A stretch of 64,000 bases of DNA from Desulfopila aestuarii DSM 18488 (GTDB taxonomy: Bacteria > Desulfobacterota > Desulfobulbia > Desulfobulbales > Desulfocapsaceae). This document shows, piece after piece, positions 54,567-62,779 of this stretch. Under the pieces are notes generated by a model, which saw nothing but the letters and a program-made list of their open reading frames with translations, was not told the origin of the DNA and ran no database searches. The DNA lies in NCBI RefSeq assembly GCF_900143695.1, contig NZ_FRFE01000009.1, positions 124,001-188,000 on the forward strand, read 5' to 3'. Numbering within the stretch: position 1 is the stretch's first letter; each line of letters begins with the position of its first letter. The position numbers and the translations under genes are program-made.

Positions 54567-54599
54567 CCGGGAAACCCTTTCTCGTGATGGGTTTCCCGG
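54567..54599 (+). terminator. Hairpin after azlCD
   Basis: CCGGGAAACCC (54567-54577) and GGGTTTCCCGG (54589-54599), an 11-bp perfect stem 20 bases after azlD. The T tract is poor, and it also lies 15 bases past the dodecin stop, so it may serve both directions. Confidence 0.65.
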
Positions 54600-54613
54600 T
54601 CGCTTGTGGAAGG

Positions 54614-54826
54614 TCAGTCAGCAAGAAGCTTGAACGAGAGTTGTAAACGGGTCCGGTAGCAGAGTCCCTGATCTCCTTCAAGTTTCATATCCAGTTTGAT
54701 GACCTCTGCGATTCTCAGGTCCCTGATGCTGAGCCCTGCCGATTGCACGGCATTCTGAGCTGCCTGCTCCCATGAGACGGGGCTTGAACCGACCAGTTCA
54801 ATAATCTTGTAGATGCTTTCGGACAT
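54614..54826 (-). CDS. Dodecin family flavin-binding protein
   Basis: Seventy residues, the normal dodecin size. VYKIIELVGSSPVSWEQAAQNAV-like N-terminus (here IYKIIELVGSSPVSW) and AEVIKLDMKLEG strands are characteristic; the flavin-stacking tryptophan region is preserved. Dodecins form hollow dodecamers that buffer riboflavin or FMN, which is relevant in a cell with flavinylated Rnf. GGAGG precedes the ATG. Confidence 0.92.
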   Translation of the reverse strand: MSESIYKIIELVGSSPVSWEQAAQNAVQSAGLSIRDLRIAEVIKLDMKLEGDQGLCYRTRLQLSFKLLAD

Positions 54827-55208
54827 ACCAATTCCTCCTTTGCAGGTAGAGAGTTGTGGTGCCTGCTGAACCGGTCTGCTGCCTGAACTGTGAATGGCTG
54901 AACGAACCGGCTCCCTCTGTCAGATTTCTGTTGGTGCGGTTGTGCCGGACACGGTGACATACAACTGTCCTACTTCTATTGTAGCGGCGACAAAGGAAAA
55001 AAAGAAGATGAAAGAGCGATTGTTTGTCAGGTTGAGCTGTTTTCGGAAAACCGAAATAATATCTGATAACCGGGTGAAGGCATAAAAAAAGCTACCCCTG
55101 GAGAATGACTCTTCCGGAGTAGCTTTGGAGGTAGGGCCTGCAGATCACCGACTCTCGTCTTAGGCGTTCAGACTGTCAGGTCATAAATGCAGTTGGATCA
55201 TGTATCAA
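54827..55208. other. Intergenic region between dodecin and DsrC-like gene
   Basis: About 380 bases. It contains the DsrC-like gene terminator at its right side; otherwise nothing supported. Confidence 0.45.
55084..55126 (-). terminator. Rho-independent terminator of the DsrC-like gene
   Basis: GTAGCTTT/AAAGCTAC outer stem with further internal pairing (TCCGGAAGA against TCTCCAGGG). It is followed on the minus strand by TTTTTTTAT. Confidence 0.8.
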
Positions 55209-55553
55209 TTAGAAACAGAGCTCTTTCACCGGGATGCCCGCCAGTACACTTGCCTGGGAGACGCCTTTCGGGAAAAGGGTGTAAAAATATTTCGGTGTAC
55301 CTTTCTCCGGGCCGAGTTCATTTGCCAGATGGTTTGCCACCAGCCGAACCACCGGGTGCCGTTCCCTGTTTTTATAGGTTGCCCGGATATATTCAAGGGC
55401 GGTGAGATGCTCTTCTTTTAACGTGATATCCGCTTTTTCCGCCAGCCACTTGAGAATGTCGGTATCCCAGGCATCCATATCCAGGAGGTGGTTGTCATTG
55501 GTGAGTACATACTGCTTGCCATTTACTTCTACGTTCTTGCTCAGGTCTTTCAT
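55209..55553 (-). CDS. DsrC/TusE-like protein with one conserved cysteine
   Basis: A 114-residue protein of the DsrC/TusE/DsvC fold: GKQYVLTNDNHLLDMDAWDTDILKWLAE, then EEHLTALEYIRATY. Canonical DsrC has two cysteines in its C-terminal arm, one in ACKIAG and one in the final GCV. Here the arm reads ASVLAGIPVKELCF, so the inner cysteine is lost and the outer one is one residue from the end. It cannot form the DsrC trisulfide in the known way, and more likely acts as a TusE-like sulfur carrier or regulator. It has its own terminator. Confidence 0.9.
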   Translation of the reverse strand: MKDLSKNVEVNGKQYVLTNDNHLLDMDAWDTDILKWLAEKADITLKEEHLTALEYIRATYKNRERHPVVRLVANHLANELGPEKGTPKYFYTLFPKGVSQASVLAGIPVKELCF

Positions 55554-56095
55554 GTTGGCCTCCTGTTTGCTGAGTACCGCTTCGTAAAGCTTTACTGCAG
55601 AAAAAACATACGATGCTGCTGATAAATCCCTCCCTCACGGGGGGCGCCGATACCTGATAGTTCATCGTGCATATTGTCGAGGTCAGAATGGTCTGTAACC
55701 ATCGTTATTTTCTTATGCACAATACCGGAATATCACGCTGCAGGAGTATTTGCAAGCAAAAATTACATATGCACATTATTATCTAACATATTTTTATTAC
55801 AGGAAAAAACATCACTACTAAGTGGTATGCTACAAAGTAATAATCGTTCTCGTAAGTGTTAGGATTGGCCGGCAAAACACCTATTGTTGAGTTCGTGTGA
55901 CGAATTTCGGGGCAAGGCGCAAAGGCAGGGGAGAGGTTGAAAACTGAAGCGGGGTTTCGGTATGTCCTGCCTGCTCTGACCATAACAAATGGAAGTAGTT
56001 GCGGCTCTGGAACAGGCGCACTATAGTCCAGCATGTGACATGACTACTGGCAGGAAACAGATACGATAAAATTCGAAAAGAAATGAGGTCAGATT
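55554..56095. other. Intergenic region before the flavodoxin-like gene
   Basis: About 540 bases, AT-rich in its middle (55730-55850), with no supported gene or known RNA. Confidence 0.4.
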
Positions 56096-56701
56096 ATGTA
56101 TGCAGTGGCAATAAATGGCAGCCCACGAAAGGGCGGCAACACTGAAATATTATTAAAAAATGTCCTGCAGCCACTGGAGCTGGCAGGCTGGCAGACCGAA
56201 CTGGTTCAGGTTGGTGGTAAAAATATCCGGGGGTGTTTGGCTTGCGGTAAGTGCCGAGAAAAACAGAACATGCAGTGTGTGGTGGACAATGACATCTTCA
56301 ACGAGACCATGGCGAAGATGGTCAAGGCTGATGCCATTATTTTAGGATCACCCACCTATTTTGCCGATGTCTCGGCCGAGCTCAAAGCGCTCCTTGATCG
56401 CTCAGGTTATGTGGCGTTGTCCAATAACCGGGCTTTCAGAGGGAAGATCGGTTCAGCAGTGGTGGCGATGCGCCGGGCCGGTGCTGTGCACGTTTTTGAT
56501 ACCATCAATCACATGTTCCAGATCAATCAGATGATCATCCCTGGCTCCTCCTACTGGAATCTTGGGATAGGCCGCGATAAGGGTGAGGTGGAAGGGGATG
56601 CCGAAGGTTTGCGCAATATGAAAAATCTCGGCGAGACCATCGCCTGGCTGGGTGCAGCCATTGAACCGCATAAAGCTACCTTTCCGGAAGTAGCCCTTTA
56701 A
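56096..56701 (+). CDS. Flavodoxin-like NADPH-dependent FMN reductase
   Basis: A 201-residue flavodoxin-fold protein with the FMN phosphate loop INGSPRKGGNTEILL. A CLACGKCREKQNMQC cysteine cluster is typical of the iron-sulfur-flavoprotein/NADPH-dependent FMN reductase group. SPTYFADVSAELK is the second flavin loop. It reduces quinones or other electron acceptors using flavin. GAGGT precedes the ATG, and a hairpin follows the stop. Confidence 0.9.
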   Translation: MYAVAINGSPRKGGNTEILLKNVLQPLELAGWQTELVQVGGKNIRGCLACGKCREKQNMQCVVDNDIFNETMAKMVKADAIILGSPTYFADVSAELKALLDRSGYVALSNNRAFRGKIGSAVVAMRRAGAVHVFDTINHMFQINQMIIPGSSYWNLGIGRDKGEVEGDAEGLRNMKNLGETIAWLGAAIEPHKATFPEVAL

Positions 56702-56734
56702 TAGCCGAGCCAACGCTGTTCAATCCCTAAAGTG

Positions 56735-56766
56735 CAGGCGGTGTTTTCTATAAAGAACACCGCCTG
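56735..56766. terminator. Hairpin between flavodoxin-like gene and folA
   Basis: CAGGCGGTGTT (56735-56745) and AACACCGCCTG (56756-56766), an 11-bp perfect stem between convergent genes. No strong T tract; probably a bidirectional terminator. Confidence 0.65.
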
Positions 56767-56793
56767 TAGAACAAGCACATCGTGTTAAGCAGG

Positions 56794-57282
56794 TCAGGCC
56801 GCTGGTGGAATGCGCTTGTAATAGTATACGGTGAACGGTTCTTTTCCTTCTTCGTGCCGTTCATGGTGGGTTTGCTGGAAATCATCGTCCGAGAAATCCG
56901 GAAAATAGACGTCACCCTCCACTTCGCGATCGAGCACTGAGAGAATAATTTCATCTGCACTTGGCAGTGCCTCCTCGAAGATCTGGCTTCCCCCGAGAAT
57001 AAAGGCCTTTTCAGCATCACCTGTCAACTTCAGTGCCTGTTCGAGTGAGGTGACATTATCTGTTCCATTACTCTGGTAATCGGGATTTCTACTGATTACA
57101 ATATTTTGACGGCCTGGAAGTGGTCCCTTGAGTGATTCATAGGTGAGCCTGCCCATGACGACCGGAAAACCCATGGTGGTTTTCTTGAAAAATCGCAACT
57201 CCTCAGGAATATGCCAGGGAATGGTATTGTCGCGGCCAATGACGCGGTTGGTTGCCATAACGGCAATCAGAATAACGTTCAT
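56794..57282 (-). CDS. folA: Dihydrofolate reductase
   Basis: A 162-residue DHFR. MATNRVIGRDNTIPWHIPEEL contains the Met20-type loop and the active-site Trp. Here the catalytic acidic residue is the Glu of PEELRFFK. VVMGRLTYESL and FILGGSQIFEEAL are the NADPH-binding blocks. It reduces dihydrofolate to tetrahydrofolate. It is monocistronic, convergent with the flavodoxin-like gene. Confidence 0.95.
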   Translation of the reverse strand: MNVILIAVMATNRVIGRDNTIPWHIPEELRFFKKTTMGFPVVMGRLTYESLKGPLPGRQNIVISRNPDYQSNGTDNVTSLEQALKLTGDAEKAFILGGSQIFEEALPSADEIILSVLDREVEGDVYFPDFSDDDFQQTHHERHEEGKEPFTVYYYKRIPPAA

Positions 57283-57427
57283 AGTTCCCCGAAGCGGTTG
57301 AGAGAAAAGAGAAAATTCTTGTAATTACTATACGTTTTATTAAATAATATAAAAACTATACATGTCGTAACGGTGGTTTGTCAATATACCCCGCCTTTCG
57401 GGCGGTCGGCTTTTCCGGAGGTTTGCC

Positions 57428-58426
57428 ATGAAAATTGAGTGTCCCCACTGCGGGGTAAGGGGTACCTTAGATGATGCATATGCGGGCAGAAAAATCAGGT
57501 GTCCGAAATGCAAGACCCTGTTTCAGGTGGGCGGGCAGCAGGAGGTGACGCCACCCATCGGCGAACAGGACAGTGTGCCGCCACCCATGCCCCCTGATCC
57601 GGAAACTGTTCAGGAGGTGACTGAACAGACTGCTGCTGAAGCCGAAAGCACCACCCCGGCAGCAGAAAAGCCGGAGGCTGTCGAGGAGGCTGCACCGCCG
57701 GAACCGGATACGACACAGGTCAAGCAGGATGAAGTTCCGCCCATGCCACCTCCGAAAGCGAGGCCGCATGCGACACGAGAACAAACATATGGTTCCGATG
57801 TCCGGTTTACCGTGGGTGGGCTGATCAGCAGGGCATGGGAACTGACGAATGGTGTCAAGGGGCCGCTTCTGGGCGGACTTGCCGTTATGTACGGCGTCTC
57901 AATGGTTATCGTTGGAGTCATCACCTTTCTGATCATGGCTCTGAATATTGATGAGAACGGGATACTTGCCAATCTTCTCAATATCGTCAACTCGGCCTTG
58001 TCGATGATTTTCACGGCCGGCTTAATGTATATGGGAGTTCTCAGGGCTACCGGCAGGCAGGTGATATGGAAAGATGTGTTCGCCGGATTTCCCATCTCCG
58101 GTCAGATCATTGTTGCCAGTCTCCTGCAGATGATCCTGGTGATGATCGGTTTTGCCTTGCTTATCCTGCCAGGGATCTACCTGATGGTCGGGTATCTGAT
58201 GACCTTTCCCCTGATGCTTGACCGTTCTATGACGCCCTGGCAGGCCATGGAGGCCTCCCGTAAGGCCATCCATAAGGTGTGGTGGAAAATATTTGGACTC
58301 TACCTGATAGTGATGCTGATTCTTTGTATCTCGGCTATCCCGTTCGGTATCGGGCTGATCTGGACAGCACCCATGTCGATCGTGCTATGTGGAGTCGTCT
58401 ACACCATGCTCTTTAAGGAGAACTGA
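57428..58426 (+). CDS. Membrane protein with N-terminal MJ0042-type zinc ribbon
   Basis: A 332-residue protein. Residues 1-36 are a zinc ribbon (CPHCGVRGTLDDAYAGRKIRCPKCKTLFQV). Residues 37-120 are a Pro/Glu-rich low-complexity linker, and residues 140-330 hold about five helices with LPGIYLMVGYLMTFPLMLDR, similar to DUF975/glycerophosphodiester-domain membrane proteins. Function unknown; the ribbon suggests an interaction or regulatory role. The start follows GGAGG. Confidence 0.8.
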   Translation: MKIECPHCGVRGTLDDAYAGRKIRCPKCKTLFQVGGQQEVTPPIGEQDSVPPPMPPDPETVQEVTEQTAAEAESTTPAAEKPEAVEEAAPPEPDTTQVKQDEVPPMPPPKARPHATREQTYGSDVRFTVGGLISRAWELTNGVKGPLLGGLAVMYGVSMVIVGVITFLIMALNIDENGILANLLNIVNSALSMIFTAGLMYMGVLRATGRQVIWKDVFAGFPISGQIIVASLLQMILVMIGFALLILPGIYLMVGYLMTFPLMLDRSMTPWQAMEASRKAIHKVWWKIFGLYLIVMLILCISAIPFGIGLIWTAPMSIVLCGVVYTMLFKEN

Positions 58427-58533
58427 GAGAAAAACAGCTGACGAAAGAAGAGATGCAGAGTACATGAAAGGCGGACCGTGTACTTTATGAGACGGCTGCA
58501 ATAGAGAAAGATGGAACAGCAAAGGAATCTGTT

Positions 58534-58992
58534 ATGCAACTCAATACACCAAGCTTGCTTTGGTTTCTCACCGGCGTCGTGCTGCTGTTACTTGAACTGT
58601 CCATGCCGAGCTTTGTCTTGTTCTTTTTTGCCCTTGGCGCCTGGCTGACGGCGGGAGCTGCCTGGCTCTATGAGATCAGTCTCAATACCCAGATTCTGAT
58701 TTTTATTGTCGCCTCACTTGTTTCGTTGCTGTTGCTGCGCCGGTTTGTCAAAAAAGCCTTTGGTGGTGGAAAAAGCAGTGACGGGCGCAGCGACCACTCG
58801 CTGGCCGAGGCTGGCACCAAGGTTGTGGTGGTGGCGGATATCGTGCCGCCTTCGGAAGGAAAAATCAAATATTCGGGTACAACCTGGCGTGCTACGGCCA
58901 GTGAGAAAATAGAGGCCGGGGAAATTGCCGAGATTGTTGAGCAGGATGGGCTTTTGATAACGGTGCAACGTGCCGGTGATGCTGAGCTCTGA
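58534..58992 (+). CDS. NfeD-like membrane protein
   Basis: A 152-residue short NfeD protein: two or three N-terminal helices (LWFLTGVVLLLLELSMPSFVLFFFALG), then an OB-fold domain with GTTWRATASEKIEAGEIAEIVEQDG. NfeD proteins partner with SPFH proteins in membrane microdomains; the SPFH gene follows 29 bases later. Confidence 0.93.
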   Translation: MQLNTPSLLWFLTGVVLLLLELSMPSFVLFFFALGAWLTAGAAWLYEISLNTQILIFIVASLVSLLLLRRFVKKAFGGGKSSDGRSDHSLAEAGTKVVVVADIVPPSEGKIKYSGTTWRATASEKIEAGEIAEIVEQDGLLITVQRAGDAEL

Positions 58993-59021
58993 GCATCGTT
59001 ACAACCGTTTCAGACAAACTG

Positions 59022-60002
59022 ATGGGGGATGATATGGAAAATCTTGTTGCGTTAGTCTTCTTGCTTGTTCTGGTAATTGTGGTTCTGATCAAGACCGCTG
59101 TCGTGGTGCCGCAGCGCTCGGAATTCGTCGTGGAGCGACTGGGGAAGTATCGGACCACCTTGGAGGCAGGTTTTCATATCCTCATCCCGTTTCTCGACAA
59201 AATCGCCTACAAGCGTTCCTTGAAAGAAGAACCTATTGATATCCCGGCCCAGACCTGTATAACCGCGGACAACGTCACCCTGGAGGTGGACGGAATTCTC
59301 TACCTGCAGGTAGTGAACTCGATGCAGTCGGCTTACGGTATTGAGGATTATCATTTCGCCGCGGGCCAGCTCGCCCAGACCAGTCTGCGCTCGGCCATCG
59401 GCAAGATCACTCTCGACTCGACGTTTGAGGCCCGTGAGACCTTGAACGGCCAGGTGGTTGACGCGCTGGATGAGGCTGCTTCCAACTGGGGTGTGAAGGT
59501 GCTTCGCTATGAGATCAAGGATATCCAGCCGCCGAAAACCGTGCTTGATGCCATGGAAAAGCAGATGAAGGCGGAGCGGGAAAAACGGGCGGAGATCGCG
59601 CGGTCGGAAGGTCAAAAGCAGGCGATCATGAATAAGGCCGAAGGTGATCGGGCGGAGGCCATCTTTCTTTCCGAGGGCGAGAAGATGAAGCGGATCAACG
59701 AAGCCGAAGGTCGGGCCCAGGAGATCCTGCGGGTGGCGGAAGCAACCGCCGAGGGTATCCGTCGGGTGGCCGAAGCGCTTTCCATGCCCGGTGGCAAGGA
59801 GGCGGCTAACCTCGAAGTGGCTAAAAAATATCTTGATGAATTCGGTAAGCTCGCCAAAACAAACAACACCATGATCGTTCCCGGCAATCTCACCGATATG
59901 AGCGCGATGGTGGCGACGGCTATGGCTACTTTCGAGCAGGTGAAGAGTGGCAGCTACCCCACCTTTCAAGCAGAAACGTCATCTCCACAAAAGTCGGGCT
60001 GA
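59022..60002 (+). CDS. SPFH/stomatin-like protein (QmcA-like)
   Basis: A 326-residue protein with one N-terminal membrane helix (LVALVFLLVLVIVVLIKTAVVVP). The SPFH domain follows (RSEFVVERLGKYRTTLEAGFHILIPFLD), then a long charged coiled coil of KAE repeats (AIMNKAEGDRAEAIFLSEGEKMKRINEAEG). It forms membrane scaffolds with the upstream NfeD product and may modulate membrane protease activity. Confidence 0.95.
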   Translation: MGDDMENLVALVFLLVLVIVVLIKTAVVVPQRSEFVVERLGKYRTTLEAGFHILIPFLDKIAYKRSLKEEPIDIPAQTCITADNVTLEVDGILYLQVVNSMQSAYGIEDYHFAAGQLAQTSLRSAIGKITLDSTFEARETLNGQVVDALDEAASNWGVKVLRYEIKDIQPPKTVLDAMEKQMKAEREKRAEIARSEGQKQAIMNKAEGDRAEAIFLSEGEKMKRINEAEGRAQEILRVAEATAEGIRRVAEALSMPGGKEAANLEVAKKYLDEFGKLAKTNNTMIVPGNLTDMSAMVATAMATFEQVKSGSYPTFQAETSSPQKSG

Positions 60003-60079
60003 GTGCATAAACGGGATCTGGGCGACCGGTGAAGATGCCGGAAATATTCACATCCATTTTGTATCAGGAACCATACCCT

Positions 60080-60991
60080 ATGTCGCCCTTGTTCATCCAC
60101 TTGCTGATGTTGCTCTGTGCCACCCTGGTCTCCACCTCGTTTACGGTGGGTGCCGCGATCGCCGGAGACCTTGATCCGGCGGTACTTACCCTGGTACGTT
60201 TCGTGGTGGCCGGTATTATCCTGGCCCCAATCGTCAAGCTGCGTACCGGGCTGCAGTTCTCCTGGTCTTTTCTCGGGCGCTGCACGATCATCAGTGGCTG
60301 CCTGGTGATCTTTTTCTGGTGCATGTTCCTTGCCCTCAGATACACCACTGCTCTGAATACCAGCGTGATCTTTACCCTGGTGCCGCCGATGTCCGGAATC
60401 TATGCGATGATCATGGTGCGGGAGCGGCTGCCGGGTGCTCAGCTTGCAGCTCTGGCAGTTGGCATGATCGGCGCAATTTGGGTTATATTTCGGGGGGATT
60501 TTGACCTGCTCTTGGCCATGCACTGGAACAAGGGCGATCTGATTTTCCTCGCGGGCTCTGTCTGTATGGGTTTTTACACCCCGCTTGTGAAAATGCTGCA
60601 TCGAGGTGAATCGATGCTGGCCATGACACTGTGGGTACTTGTTTCAGGTAGTTGCTGGCTTCTGCTGCTCAGCGGTGGAAAACTCTTGACGGTGGACTGG
60701 GGAAGTGTGGCCGGCAAGACCTGGGTGGGTATTCTCTATCTTTCAGTTTTCACCACGGTAATCACCTTCTTCATCACCCAGTTCTGTGTCCCTTATATCG
60801 GGCCGACCCGGGCCATGGCCTATTCCTATCTCTACCCTGGGCTGGTGCTGATCATCGATCTGCTGCTTGGGCATGGCCTGCCCCCGTTGGCTGTGCTGCC
60901 TGGGGTTGCCATCGTGCTGTTGGCCATGGTGGTGCTGCAGTTTTCATCCAAAAGCAATCGAGGCAAAGAGAATGCCGAACCTTCAATTTGA
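60080..60991 (+). CDS. EamA/DMT-family transporter
   Basis: About 303 residues, ten helices in two EamA repeats (SPLFIHLLMLLCATLVSTSFTVGAAIAG at the start). ATG 60080 is chosen because it begins the first helix and has AGGA upstream. A longer frame from 60029 exists. Likely small-metabolite exporter. It is 77 bases after the SPFH gene and could be cotranscribed. Confidence 0.85.
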   Translation: MSPLFIHLLMLLCATLVSTSFTVGAAIAGDLDPAVLTLVRFVVAGIILAPIVKLRTGLQFSWSFLGRCTIISGCLVIFFWCMFLALRYTTALNTSVIFTLVPPMSGIYAMIMVRERLPGAQLAALAVGMIGAIWVIFRGDFDLLLAMHWNKGDLIFLAGSVCMGFYTPLVKMLHRGESMLAMTLWVLVSGSCWLLLLSGGKLLTVDWGSVAGKTWVGILYLSVFTTVITFFITQFCVPYIGPTRAMAYSYLYPGLVLIIDLLLGHGLPPLAVLPGVAIVLLAMVVLQFSSKSNRGKENAEPSI

Positions 60992-60996
60992 ATCTT

Positions 60997-61554
60997 TTAC
61001 TCCTCTATTTGTGAATGCGTGAGAGGGAAGGTCGCCAGTACCGTATGGACAGCACCTTTGGCCGAAAGGGAGCTGGAGTAGAGAAGAAACTCACGCACGG
61101 TGAAGGTCGGGGTCTCAAAAAGGCTGTTGCCTGCAAGAAACTGAGTCACCCGGTTGAGCGGGCTGTTTTTCAGTCTGGCGAGCGTCACATGGGCGGAGAA
61201 TTTGCGGTGATCCCGTTCTATGCCGATCTCTGCCAATGCTTTTTCAACTTTGTTACGTAGTGCTGTAACTTCCATTGCCGGGTCGATCCCGGCCCAGAGT
61301 ACTCGCGGATTGCCGCGGGGAGGGAAGTGGCCGACCCGTTTCAGACAGATTTTGAAGGGGGGGCACTCAATGTTGCCAAGTGCTTCCTTGATATCCGGCA
61401 ACAGGCCGCTGTCGGTATCGCCCAGAAATTTGAGGGTGAGGTGGAGCTGGTCGGTGGGAACCGCTCTTGCGCCGGGAATCGAGCCGCCCATACCGCACAT
61501 AAGCGTGCGGATATCTTCCGGGATATCGACGGCGATAAAGAGTCGTAGCATCAC
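60997..61554 (-). CDS. thpR: RNA 2',3'-cyclic phosphodiesterase ThpR
   Basis: A 185-residue 2H phosphoesterase with both HxT motifs: HLTLKFLG near residue 38 and HVTLARLK near residue 122. It opens 2',3'-cyclic phosphates in RNA. Its start overlaps the tcdA stop by four bases, so the two tRNA/RNA-related genes are coupled. Confidence 0.94.
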   Translation of the reverse strand: MMLRLFIAVDIPEDIRTLMCGMGGSIPGARAVPTDQLHLTLKFLGDTDSGLLPDIKEALGNIECPPFKICLKRVGHFPPRGNPRVLWAGIDPAMEVTALRNKVEKALAEIGIERDHRKFSAHVTLARLKNSPLNRVTQFLAGNSLFETPTFTVREFLLYSSSLSAKGAVHTVLATFPLTHSQIEE

Positions 61555-62321
61555 TTTTCTCCTTGAAAGACGGGTCCTGTGTCCGAAGAAAGCTGCATTA
61601 TTGCTTCATTGGCCAGGATGAGGCCGAAAATGCCGGTCACCGTTGGCAGGCTGCCCAGGACGTTTCGTTCCCTTCCTCTTTCAGAATAGGGCGTCTCACC
61701 GACCTGTTCCTCATCACTGGCTTGTGAGTAGTCGAAATCGACCTTTTCGTTCGAAAAGACGCATCGAATACCGCGACCGATGTTCCGGCGACGGAGTCGT
61801 TTTCTGACAAGCCGGGCGAGCGGACAGTTGTCGGTGTCGAAGATGTCGGCCAGGCGAATCCTGCTCGGATCTGTCCTGAGCGCCGCTCCCATGGACGAGA
61901 GGGTAGGAATCTGCCGCTCGTACGCCCCGGCCAGAAGCTGTACCTTCGGGTTGAGCGAATCGATGGCATCAATTAAAAGGTCGGGAGCCGGACTGAGAAT
62001 ATCGTCCAGTGTCTCGTCGGCGGCAAATATCGGCAGCGCCTCCACATTGCACTGGGGATTAATCTGCAGCACCCTTTCCCTGGCCGCGTCCGCCTTCAGT
62101 CGTCCCAGAGTGGATTCGAGAGCCAGTATCTGCCGGTTGAGGTTCGTGGGCTGGATGGTGTCGTAATCAATGAGCCGCAGGGTGCTGATTCCGGCCCGTG
62201 CCAGTCCCTCAACCACATAGCCGCCTACGGCACCCAGCCCCACCACCGTCACTCGTTTTTCCTGCAGCCGGCGAAATCGTTTGTCGCCGAGAAGGCGGTG
62301 TATCCTTGAAAATCGTTCCAT
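61551..62321 (-). CDS. tcdA: tRNA threonylcarbamoyladenosine dehydratase
   Basis: A 256-residue E1-like/ThiF-family protein. VTVVGLGAVGGYVVEGLARAGI is the nucleotide-binding loop, with DYDTIQPTNLNRQ after it and VVxDAIDSL-type LLIDAIDSLNPKV. It cyclises t6A at position 37 of tRNA to ct6A. ATG 62321 begins the family N-terminus (MERFSRIHRLLGDK); 35 further upstream codons are not conserved. Confidence 0.93.
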   Translation of the reverse strand: MERFSRIHRLLGDKRFRRLQEKRVTVVGLGAVGGYVVEGLARAGISTLRLIDYDTIQPTNLNRQILALESTLGRLKADAARERVLQINPQCNVEALPIFAADETLDDILSPAPDLLIDAIDSLNPKVQLLAGAYERQIPTLSSMGAALRTDPSRIRLADIFDTDNCPLARLVRKRLRRRNIGRGIRCVFSNEKVDFDYSQASDEEQVGETPYSERGRERNVLGSLPTVTGIFGLILANEAIMQLSSDTGPVFQGEK

Positions 62322-62779
62322 AAATATCTGTTTATCCCACAAAATGAAAGCCACGAGAGAGTGGCAGATGGCTCGGTGGATTTCTTCGCCAATTCTATTG
62401 GTTGGCTTTTCGGCTCTATGCGGCAAAATGCTCGCCGATCTATTTCAATGGCGAAGATCTGATCATGATAAAGGTGATACGTTTGTTTCGTCAACTCCTT
62501 CATCGTGTTCCAGGTCCCAAATTCGTATCCCGATCCTTTTCTTTTTCTTATTGGAGTTTGCTCAAATTCTACCACTGTTTTCTATATCCTCGAGGGAGAA
62601 GATGACATTTTTGATCGCGCTGAAGATGAGGTGAAATGACTCGATAAGTATTTTGGCAAGGCGTATATCTGTTAATATATTGAATCGGCATAATAAATAG
62701 TCTAAAGTCACATTTTTTGAATTGTGGCAGAAATGCGCAGAACATTGATTTGTTTTGAATCGTGCAAATTGGAGCAGTG
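62322..62779. other. Divergent intergenic region before the FadL-like gene
   Basis: About 460 bases. The right half carries a near-consensus promoter, listed separately. No gene supported. Confidence 0.5.
62653..62681 (+). promoter_or_regulatory. Promoter of the FadL-like outer membrane protein gene
   Basis: TTGGCA (62653-62658, five of six), 17-base spacer, TATATT (62676-62681, five of six). It is 98 bases before the ATG. Confidence 0.65.

Noticed and set aside
59052-59969. Minus-strand frame of 305 codons
   Set aside because: Mirror of the SPFH coiled-coil gene, histidine-rich without motifs.
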